From NCBI GenBank assembly GCA_015179125.1, contig WHVA01000273.1:84764-148763 (forward strand): DNA of 64,000 nt, given 5' to 3'. Below the pieces are notes generated by a model that did no database searches, had not been told where the DNA came from, and saw nothing but the letters and a program-made list of their open reading frames with translations. A program made the position numbers and the translations under genes. Shown here in pieces: positions 10,864 through 19,530 of the stretch. Source of the stretch: Gautieria morchelliformis. Lineage: Eukaryota; Basidiomycota; Agaricomycetes; Gomphales; Gomphaceae. Every line of letters begins with the position of its first letter. The first letter of the stretch is position 1.

Positions 10864-13271
10864 TCAGCTTGAAATGGGTGTAATCGTTAATGGAAGTTCC
10901 GCGCTGCGCGAGCTTGAGCCTTTGATCCTGAATATCAAAGACATGAACGGGGATTGATCAATCTGCCCAATTCTGACTCACAAGGGCGACATGACACCAG
11001 TAGCCCCTCTGATTATTTCGATATTTCCAGGAGGTGGGGAAAATTCCAGATTCTCAAGTAATTCAATCAGGATGGCTTGCATCTCTATCAAACTGAAATA
11101 GCGTTAGAAAACTTATGCATCGCTCAATAGACGTACGAAAATCTCCATCTGTGCCGAGTCAGCGATGGGCTTGGCCGGGACGGTGGGACTCACCCAAGAC
11201 AACCACGTGGACCACTGCTGAACGTTGCACTGTAGGGGTGTTAACGCCGAGCCAAGGGAACGACAATGCCTCGTACATGTTAGCGAAGACACCCACGTTG
11301 GCCTTCTGGTTACCCACATCCTTTTCAAGGAATCGTTCCGGTCGCCATTGATCAGCGTCGTCTCCCCAGAGAGATTTAAGCCTTCAGATGATATGTGGTA
11401 GCGCATAGTTTCAGAACAAACGAAACTACCCACCTATTATATCCAGAGACGGAAATAAGGATGCGCTGCCCTTTGCTCACGGGTATACTGGTGATAGCTT
11501 CTCCTGCCCTCGTTTTCTGAGGAATGGCGAGCGGAATAACGTCATCGCGACCAGCTGAACGCGCCAGCACGCCGGCAATAGGATGATACCGCAAAGTTTC
11601 CTATCCATCGTGTGAGTTACCGGACAAGAAGATGAAGATTGTGAACCTTCATCAACGCAAGAAGACAGGTCATGGAATCTAGATCTGCAATGGAGAGATC
11701 ATGGTCTCCCCGCTGCACTGCCTGTTCCCGTGTCGCCTTGATCTCTTGGCGGACTTTGGCTTGGAACTCAGGATGCCTAGAAAGTTCGTAGAGTGCCCAG
11801 GTAAGCGTCGAGGCCGTTGTGTCATGTCCGGCCAGGAACAGCGTACTGATCAAGGGAAAAATATTTTTTTAAGTCTGACGATAAAGCAGAAGGATATTCA
11901 CGTCAGTTGATCCAAAATCTCCTCATTACTGAGCTTGGTCTTGGGGTCCTCGGATAAGTTCGCTCTAACTGCACTAACAGTGAGTGGTATAAACTGAGCG
12001 TGTCAGGGGTATGGGATTACTGAGAATGCTCATGACGTCCTTAGATCCGTTTTTAACCTTTACGCGGGATGTCATATGTCGATCTAAAAGTGTTTGCCCG
12101 ACTTCCCGGGCTGTCTTCATGTAACTCTGGTATCTCCGGTGCCGTTCAGTCGGAACACGGTGAGCTAATGACACCAACCACTGGGGAAGTAGACCAACAA
12201 AGGCGTCATAAGCGAATGATAATCGGTTGAGATTCAGATGTGTGTCTACACTGTATTTATGATGAGCACTTCCGAACAGGCAAGAGTGAAACACTGGGAA
12301 ACGAACAACAAGTTTTTATACGCTTTGGAGAGTTTGTTGTCAGAACCCTGGTCAATCGCGCCGAATTGGTAGTCGAATACCGCTACAGAACAACGCACTC
12401 AATATCATCCATACTGCATTGCCAGCTCGCTCACCAATACCAAAAGCATCCAGAGTCGTGCGTGCGAGCCATGTATGGACGTCGACAACAGCGGATGACT
12501 GCCCCTTTTCGTGCACGTACTCTTTCAGTTTGTTTACGGTCTATACGTATGTTAGGTCCGATGAGAGCCATGAATGAAGCGCGTACTCTCTGAGCAGTGT
12601 GGTGAAATACAGGAAGGAAGCCCCTGAGTGCGCTATAAGAGAATGCGGGATCCATTATCTTCTTGTGGCGCGAATGTTGCATCCCTACGAAAGTGAAATG
12701 GTAAGCTCGCTCATAGGTCCAGATATAAAAAGAACCTTCAACCCAGCCGATGCCTCTGCCGACAGTACGTTGAATGGATGCGCGGACATCCGGAGGTTTG
12801 GGGAAATGATAAGCAGCGGTGTTGAAGACATAATGCAGTGCCTGCGTATATATTGTCAAAGCCTCATACTATACCAGGGAGGGCGGCCGAAACCTTGGGA
12901 TCTGTAATAAACAGCACTTCCGACTATTATCCAGGTTCGACTGCGTTCAATGCAATAGTCATAGCGTAATGTAAGAAATTACACTCAACGCCAAACGCTC
13001 CTTTGATACATATGGCATTGCCATATTCACCCATCCATGCGAAGTCAGCGTCGCCTGCCTCCTTCGGCCTAAACAATTCTAGAGTATTTCCTACTCATAT
13101 GCTCAGTGCGATTAAGCTTATGACAGTACAGGATACTATACCAGATAGCCATGAGCCAGGCTGAGGCCCTGGGAGGAATGCGATGGAGCGAGCGCGAAGG
13201 CGACGCAGCCACGAGCCAAACACAATGACGGTAGCGAGCAGTGGCGCTGCTAGAAGGTAGGGAGGTATCAT
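10864..13271 (-). pseudogene. Cytochrome P450, multi-exon, heme loop destroyed
   Basis: A membrane-anchored haem-thiolate mono-oxygenase in life; substrate unknown. The first exon starts at 13271 with a hydrophobic anchor (L-L-A-A-P-L-L-A-T-V-I-V-F) and hinge P-G-P-Q-P-G-S-W-L-S-G. Then come F-R-P-K-E-A-G-D-A-D-F-A-W-M (about 13070), Y-H-F-P-K-P-P (12800) and the C-helix H-S-R-H-K-K-I-M-D-P-A-F-S (12640). The F/G region lies at 12240-12010 and the I-helix A-G-H-D-T-T at about 11830. ExxR (E-T-L-R-Y-H-P) is near 11600 and W-R-P-E-R-F near 11335. The C-terminal exons L-I-E-M-Q-A-I-L-I-E-L and I-I-R-G-A-T-G lead to a TGA at 10864. The FxxGxRxCxG loop cannot be read. At 11159-11161 the frame gives R-stop-L-G, then 5 extra bases and W-R-F, as if RCIGWRF had been damaged. 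Many short introns. Confidence 0.75.
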
Positions 13272-14077
13272 GCTGCTCTGGTACTGACCAAGTTCTGCAT
13301 GTTCTTAGCGCATTCAACCAGCTTTTATGCCGATTCTACAGGAAGGATCTTCAAGGGTGTTAATCGATGAGGAGGAAAATATAGGGGTTTCTAAATGTGG
13401 TGACGCAATGAAATAACTCGTTGATTTGAACATGGAAATCATAGCTACTGTGGCATAAGAGATGCATTGCTAACTGTGATCCCATTGAGCGTTGACTCCG
13501 GACGCAAATAGAAGTTATATTACAGCGTCGTCCTTAAAATGATCCTGTATGGCATCTGCTACAATTATATAGTCGAGAGGATGACGACACAGATACTCAC
13601 ATAGTTGCAGCCGCCTTTGGACACCATAACATCGACTGGAACCGGTTGTTCACATAGTATGTAATGGGATATCGTCATACGTCTCACTCGTACGTTATTA
13701 CATTATTGAGACGAGCTTCAGCCTTCCAGTAGGAAGAGAAATCTCCAAGCCACTGGGATCCGTTAAGAAGGCGACGAAAGTTGAAAGGGGGTCCGTCGGT
13801 CTGGAATCTGGATGGCCAATAGTAAAAACCGGAATAGAGCTGCAGCATATCTATAGCTTATCAGGAGCTAGTTCACGGGTGCCACTACGTGTTCAGGCGC
13901 GGCGTTTAAGTGTAACTTCGCCCGACTTACTGTAATTTCCACATGCTAGTAAGAATAGTATATTCCAATGATTGTGGGCATGTCGTACCCGCATTCAATA
14001 CAAAATAGTCGCAATACCGATTGATGAATTCCAGTGTCGTGTCGGGCTCGAAAGCCCGGGTCAGGGCTCGGCTAGCT
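13272..14077. other. Spacer upstream of the P450
   Basis: No convincing gene or repeat. It could hold the P450 promoter, since the gene starts at its left edge and reads away from it. Confidence 0.35.
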
Positions 14078-14204
14078 TTGGAGGGCTCGCGCCAGTGATT
14101 AGTCGATTGGTACGGTTCGGGTGCCTGCGATGGGATCACCAGCGATAACAATCAGGCACCCGAACCGTACCAATCGACTATAAACTCCTTTGGAGGGCTC
14201 GCGC
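14078..14204 (+). repeat. Perfect hairpin between 17-bp direct repeats
   Basis: Arms 14100-14127 and 14153-14180 are perfect reverse complements (28 bp) around a 25-nt loop. The 17-mer CTTTGGAGGGCTCGCGC occurs just outside on both sides (about 14078-14094 and 14187-14203). The palindrome plus flanking direct repeats looks like a small foldback insertion. Confidence 0.7.
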
Positions 14205-14777
14205 TCCTCCAAATTGCTGCCCGGCCCTCGCCCGGCCCTGGACGAGGGCTCGGGTCTGGCTCGGGCCGGGTCTGGCTAAAACCAGGGTGTGGGAGGGACT
14301 CGCCGTACTGTACAAGTATGGCTTCTTCACCCATGCCTGTTCTAACTACACGTAATGATTACTGATATTTTTTGGTACTATCGGGTACCAGGAGTTTGAA
14401 AATTGCATAAAACTGCTTACTGCACCGGAATGCCAGTCTAGGCAGACCTGAAAAGTGGATGGATTATAAACTACAAATGTTATTTTGTTCTCTGTAAGGT
14501 TCTCTTAATTTTTAAGGGAGCCCTGCGTAGCAGAAGCCGCTGTACAGGACTTTGAACACGATGCCGTGCGAGTTCGTCACAAACCGTCACATTCTGTCAC
14601 CATTGGGTCACACATTGCCATCTCTTTCGGCTAGGAGTGCCGTCACGGCACACCATTAGAGTAGTGTCCAGTCCAGTCCAGTACATTATAGAAGTATGCT
14701 ACTTACTGTACATGAGGAAGTAAGTAGTACACTACATATTGATACATGTACTATGAAACATAGAACTTGCGGCCCAC
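14205..14777. other. GC-rich CTCGG/CCCGG repeats then unassigned spacer
   Basis: 14205-14275 is dense in GGGCTCGG/CCGGCCC units, similar in style to the subterminal blocks of the hAT-like element but not the same sequence. The rest, up to the pogo gene end, shows nothing recognisable apart from a CCAGT triplication near 14670. Confidence 0.4.
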
Positions 14778-17700
14778 TTAATAGTGATGGTACGGCCAAA
14801 ACGAAGGGTCGTAGGACTGATCAGGGCGTCTGGATGCCTCAGGGTACATGGAATATGCGGAGGAGGGATTGGCCTGAGAGGGACCAAAACCAGTCAAGGG
14901 AAGGGAAGAGGGAGGGAGGCCAGTGTACCCGGGGTTTCGCGTGAGAGGGACACTGGATGAGCCGGGTACGAACTCAGGATACGCCATGTCGTGGGCAGGG
15001 GTCGAGCCACGGGCCGAGCGCGCGTGGGGCAGAGGGATACCGGGGATGCCAGGGAGAACAGGGGTGCCCGCATACACGGGGTTTCGCATGAGAGGGACAC
15101 CGGAGCCCAACTCGCAGTATGATCTGTCGTGAGCAGGGGTCAAGCCACGGGCCGTGTCCTCGTAGGGCATATGGGGACTGGGGATGCCAGGGTGAACAGG
15201 GGCACCCGTGTACACGGGGTTTCACGTGAGAGGGACGCGGCCGAACTCGGGGAATGACCTGTCATGAGCAGGGGTCAAGCCACAGGCCATGCACGTGTGG
15301 GGCAGATGTGCAGGTAGAGGAGGAACGGCAGGCAGAGGGGGAAGGGCAGGCGGAGGGGGATTTACCTCCGCAGACGAGTCTCCAATGGATGCACATCGTT
15401 TGCGGCTTCGGCGCACTTTTAAGAAAAGCGCCTGGAAGCGAGGGTTGGTGGCAAGTTCAGGATGGAGGGTCATGTACTCTTTGATCCGAGATGTCAACTG
15501 TGCGATAGTCCCCTGTTGGTCGAGGGCAAAGGCAGCTGCAATGTCTTTCAAGTCGTCTTTATGTTTATATGCTGCGATGGGTTGTTCAAACGTCTTTAAA
15601 ACCACATTGTGAGAGCATTGAAGCTCTTGTGCTCGGGCAGCCGCTTCCAGCTCTTGCTTTTTGGCGGCTTCCTCAGCCTGTTGGGCCTCACGTCCTCGTT
15701 GTTGTTCCTCAAATTGGGCAGCCCGTGCGGGGCACGTTATCACCCGGGGGCCAGCGTGGGTCTTGCGCCGTTTGGCGGGGTGCTTTTTGGTGCCCTCTTC
15801 TATCAGTTGGCGCAGATGAGCTATCTCCATGGCAGCAAGTGTGATGTGTGCCTGCGAGGCCTGGGTCTCTGCCCGTGAGGCCTGGCTGTCCTCCCGCAAG
15901 AGCTGGTTCTCTTCCCGGACCGCCTTGGCGTCTGCCTGGGCGGCACGCATGTTAAGGAACATGCCATTTATTTGGCTGACGAGACTCTCACTCAGGTTCT
16001 CAACTGGCAAGTCATGGATGGACATAGGAGAAGAGAATGCACCGGAGCCAGAGGGCTGGGATGAGGAGGCAGAGGAGTGGGCCGCACTATTATGTCGATT
16101 CAGGAGCTTTAGGCGGCGTGTCTTGTCCTGTGTAATGCTGCGAATGCCGTACGAGTGACGGCGATGGCCACTGGAGCCTGTGAGTGCTGATGATGTCATG
16201 GAAGAGGTATCCATGGATGAGGGTGGTGAGAGAAACCGATAGTCCCATAGGGATGGAATGGGTGACTTGACACCCACGGAGTCGGGAGGGGGCTCTTTGG
16301 GATTAGGGAGTGTCACCCCCTATAGCTGATCAGCACCAGCCTACATGACGTTACATGAAATACGCTTGACTTACAGGTTCATCCTGGACAATCGGTGTGT
16401 AATCTGGATCGTTATCATCCATATCGCCCTGCTGCTCCACCATCCCTGCCTCGGCCTCCTCGTCCTCGTCGTTGTGCTCATCGTCCTCGGCGTTCTCGCC
16501 CTCGCCCTGATCTTCCTCGTCATCCTCCTCGTTATTGTCATTCCATCCTCGTGCGCCTGGAGACCCACCACTCGCTTGACTATCCTGACTCTCCTGGTCC
16601 TCCCCGGGCATCATCTCCGCACTCTCAGGGGAGGAGGGAAGATCCCCTGACCACAACTCAGGCACAACGCCACCGGCCGTTGACGTAGACAGACTGGGTC
16701 CAAAGTCTTCGTCCGTGAACACCTGGTCGTCAAACGGGTGGATTCCGCAGCGCTTTGGATCACCTTCGTTGTCATGGACGTCTCCCGGACGGCGAGATAT
16801 TCCTTCACGAAGGTTTGGCGCGTGATTGGCCTCCGCTCAATGCCGCTCTTTTGGCATCGAAGGGCCCACGCAATTTGAAGCGGGCCGAACACAGCGACGT
16901 CCAACGGCTGGAGTTTATGGGTCGTATGGGGAGGGAGGGAGTAGAGGATGATGTTGTTCTTGGTTGCTAACTCCTGGACGCCGTCTGTCTCATGGGATTT
17001 GTGACCGTCCGTAATAAGAAGGATAGGCTTTCCCGAAGGGTTATTCGCGGATACGTGTTTGAGGAAAACATCTCTGAACCAGCCCAAATATACCTCATCG
17101 TCGGTCCAGCCATTCTGAGAATACGCAACACTACGAAGCCAGACATCAGTGCGAACAGGACGTATGTGTACAGAAGGACTCACCCGCCCAATCCAGCGCA
17201 TTTCCACCAACCTTCTGGCTCCACGCCGTTCGTCAGCACCACCAACGGTGGAACTTTGGTGCCGTTGGCGCAAACGGCCTCCAGAACGGTGATGTTGGTG
17301 AGGGAGTCGGATCACAGAGCGTACCTATCCTTCGCCCCTTTGGTGAAAATATATTGCGTGGCGATCCCCTTCCTCCCACCACCGAGCTGGACGCCCTTCT
17401 CATCCTCATTGTAAATGTTCTCGGGCGGGACATCGTACTCGGTCAGCACCTCCTTGAGAAGCTTGAAATGAGACCCGACGTTCGTCCTGTTGAAAGCTCG
17501 GGCTCGCTTCGGGTCCAGCACGCGGGGCTTACGCACCTCGAGTTCCTCGGCATGTGTCTTGAGAAACGTCGCCACCCAACGTTTACTCGGCTCCTTGCCG
17601 CACAACGAGTGAACCGTGTGCTGCAGGTCCAGGCGCGAGAGAGGCTCCCCCTTGAGCGCCTTGAACTTGCACCAGTCGACCACCGCGGAGGTTTCGTGGC

Positions 17701-17923
17701 TGCTTAGCAATTTCTGCTTTTCATGAGCGTCCCGTGGAGCCTGGTGATTACCTTGGATACGGTTGCGCAAGGTGCTGTACTTAACATTCCACGCGGTCGC
17801 CGCCGCCCTCATTGACTTGTGCCGGCCTGATTGGAACGCTACTAACGCCGCTTTCATTCGAGATCCCGCATCCTTGTCCATAGGGCTCGAGATCGCGGTC
17901 GCCCCACTGGATTGAGGCATGGG
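14778..17923 (-). pseudogene. Pogo/Fot1-type transposase with long SAP-like, repeat-bearing tail
   Basis: A Tc1/mariner-superfamily (pogo/Fot1) transposase that would cut and paste its element in the nucleus. Order from 17923: HTH_psq-like A-T-A-W-N-V-K-Y-S-T-L-R-N-R; CENP-B-type HTH with W-C-K-F-K-A-L-K-G and W-V-A-T-F-L-K-T-H; DDE_1 core with I-Y-N-E-D-E-K-G, L-L-I-T-D-G-H-K-S-H and Q-P-L-D-V-A-V-F-G-P-L. These are followed by an acidic stretch (16720-16370), a coiled-coil Q/E/A-rich part and a SAP-like D-L-K-D-I-A-A-A-F-A-L-D. Three tandem L-T-P-A-H-D repeats run down to 14778. Introns lie near 17200-17140 and 16370-16317. Lesions: TGA at 17312 (L-stop-S-D), a frameshift before C-G-I-H-P-F-D-D near 16755, and TGA at 15222. 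Start chosen at M-P-Q; an upstream in-frame start at 17998 is possible. Inverted repeats were not found. Confidence 0.8.
14900..15290 (-). repeat. Coding minisatellite in the pogo transposase tail
   Basis: Three imperfect units of roughly 140 nt, each encoding L-T-P-A-H-D, then V-P-L-x-R-N-P, then a P-G-I-P block. Two units have CGA at the R of R-N-P; the third (15222) has TGA. Confidence 0.75.
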
Positions 17924-18520
17924 TACAGTACTTAGCGCAGATGTGGATGGCAGTGGATGGCAGAGAACAAAAGGCAGCGGAGTGAGTCGGAGTCTCATGC
18001 CAAGATCCGGCCACGCGGGCGCCTGTCACGCAGAGTAATTAGCTGCAGCATGACTAGCCCTTGTTTCTCCCACCAGCCCCCTGCCACCGGCATAGTAGAA
18101 TTAAGGACTAAACACCAAATAGGGTTATATGAAATGTAAATCACGCAAAATCCCAGCAAAACAGAGGTCTCAGGAGTGCATGAAGGCTCTCCAGTTCTAA
18201 ATTACACGTCGTGCATGGTCATTTTACGTGATCTTCGCGACCCCACACGTCCCAAGAAAGATTCAGTATTTACTAACAACTCTAGCTACAGAGTTCATTA
18301 ACTCGGGCCCTCATGGCTGGCTTCGACCCAAATTTTCAAACTCTGGTTATTTTCAAACTCCAGGCACGTGATTGTATGGTGAAATTGGACCATATTGGGA
18401 GGCGGCGGGTGGTGCATATGCACCGTAAGTAGAGGTTGGCTTCCATACACGTGTACCATACTTGTGGGTGTGTGTTGTGGTGGGGAGGAGAGGGAGGGAG
18501 GGTGCATGGGCACCATACTG
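17924..18520. other. Spacer between pogo gene and host gene end
   Basis: No gene recognised. A GGGAGGAGAGGGAGGGAGGG purine run lies near 18481-18500. Confidence 0.35.
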
Positions 18521-18570
18521 TCAGCCATTCGACGTTCGGACCCTTGTCACCTCCAACGTGACACCGTGAC
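18521..18570 (-). pseudogene. Last codons of a host gene, cut off by the hAT-like element
   Basis: Minus-strand reading after the element's left target duplication gives V-T-L-E-V-T-R-V-R-T-S-N-G and then TGA at 18521. It joins in frame with the sequence at 32461 and above, once the element and one 8-bp duplication are removed (D-H-Q-L-A-Q-H-H-G before the joint). The other parts are at 32461-32807 and 39017-39246. No family recognised. Confidence 0.55.
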
Positions 18571-18992
18571 TAGTGATGGGCACGGCCTGGCTTGGCCTGA
18601 AAGCCGTGGCTTTGGCCTGGCTCGCCCTGGCTTTGGCTTGCTAAAAACCTGAGCCAGGCCATTAGCACCTGGCCTGGCTCGGCTCGTGCTTGGCCTTGGC
18701 TTGGGCCATGGTCTGTTGGTGGGATAGATTAGTAAGGTTACAGCTGTTTCGGGTACACAAGGCGGAGTATGAAATTCATGCCGCGCGACGCCGCCTGCAA
18801 AGATCGCACTGTAGCTCGTCAACCATTGAAGAATAAGACATTAATTTTGGTAGATAGTTTTCCCTGTATATTATATACAATTTCATATAAAAATTGTAGC
18901 TTATTATGAAATATTGAATTTTTGGAAACTTGAGCCTATATGCATCATTGTGACCCCAAATAGCATCAATCTGGGAGGTAGCAGGCTCAAAT
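18571..18992 (+). repeat. Left long terminal inverted region of the hAT-like element
   Basis: Begins TAGTGATGGGC and has a 140-bp block dense in GGCCTGG/GGCTTGG units, possible transposase-binding repeats. It continues with ACAGCTGTTTCGGGTACACA and an AT-rich tail with TATATGCATCATTGTGACC. All of these recur inverted at 31742-32460. Confidence 0.65.
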
Positions 18993-19028
18993 AAAGTAAG
19001 GGTGTGCATTTAGAAAGCGAGGCCTTGC

Positions 19029-19516
19029 TGTTGGGTGCATTTATGCTCCTGCACCAAAATCAAGCATAATATATTCAATTTATTGTGTGGTGTTTCAATA
19101 TTTTCTCATACTGTTCTTGTACCATGCATCCATTTCTCTGCTTATTTTCGAAATTTTCTAGTCACTCTCTATCTCTCCATTTCATTCTGTTATTTCTACT
19201 TTCACAGGCGGCTGCACCCAGCGGAGTTTGAAACGACTTCGACGCGCGAGCCCTTGGGCGCTAAAGGGCCGGGTGCAAGTATATGCCTTCTGAGACAGGA
19301 TTACACTCCTCTCTCAGTGACAATAAATTCACTGAGAGAGGCGAGTAGTATCTTTCATATTTACATAGCATGTTGACTGAAAATCATGTAGTATATTTGA
19401 TTCTAGGTACTGTATTAATACATCAGTGACAATAAATTCACTGAGAGAGTATATTTGATTCTAGCTTTCTAAGAACTCTACCGAACCTTCCCTGCCATAG
19501 CCCCTAGTTGCTAACA
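19029..19516 (+). repeat. 5' LTR of copia 1
   Basis: TGTTGGGTGC to TTGCTAACA. It contains a GC-rich block (about 19207-19272) shared with copia 2 and a hairpin at 19309-19340. A partial second copy of the hairpin with its neighbouring TATATTTGATTCTAG lies at 19423-19465. The open frame inside the LTR is not a gene. Confidence 0.95.
19309..19340 (+). promoter_or_regulatory. LTR hairpin with AATAAA in the loop
   Basis: CTCTCTCAGTGA pairs perfectly with TCACTGAGAGAG around the loop CAATAAAT, which contains a polyadenylation-signal-like AATAAA. The same hairpin is in the 3' LTR (24067-24098) and in both LTRs of copia 2. A role in 3' end formation or in the R region is inferred. Confidence 0.6.
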
Positions 19517-19530
19517 AGGGTTATGGGCCC
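19517..19530 (+). promoter_or_regulatory. Primer-binding site overlapping the gag start codon
   Basis: AGGGTTATGGGCCC follows the 5' LTR directly. It is complementary, with one G:U pair, to the anticodon arm of eukaryotic initiator tRNA-Met (GGGCUCAUAACCCU). This suggests half-tRNA priming as known for Drosophila copia and yeast Ty5. The ATG at 19523 that opens gag-pol is inside this site. Confidence 0.6.

Noticed and set aside
14205-14300. A second hAT end suggested by CTCGG/CCCGG repeats
   Set aside because: The sequence differs from the hAT-like termini, there is no TAGNG end, and no matching inverted partner was found.
19035-19376. 113-codon frame repeated at 23793-24134, and an 88-codon frame repeated at 53601-53867 and 58361-58627
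   Set aside because: These lie inside copia LTRs and are identical only because the LTRs are.
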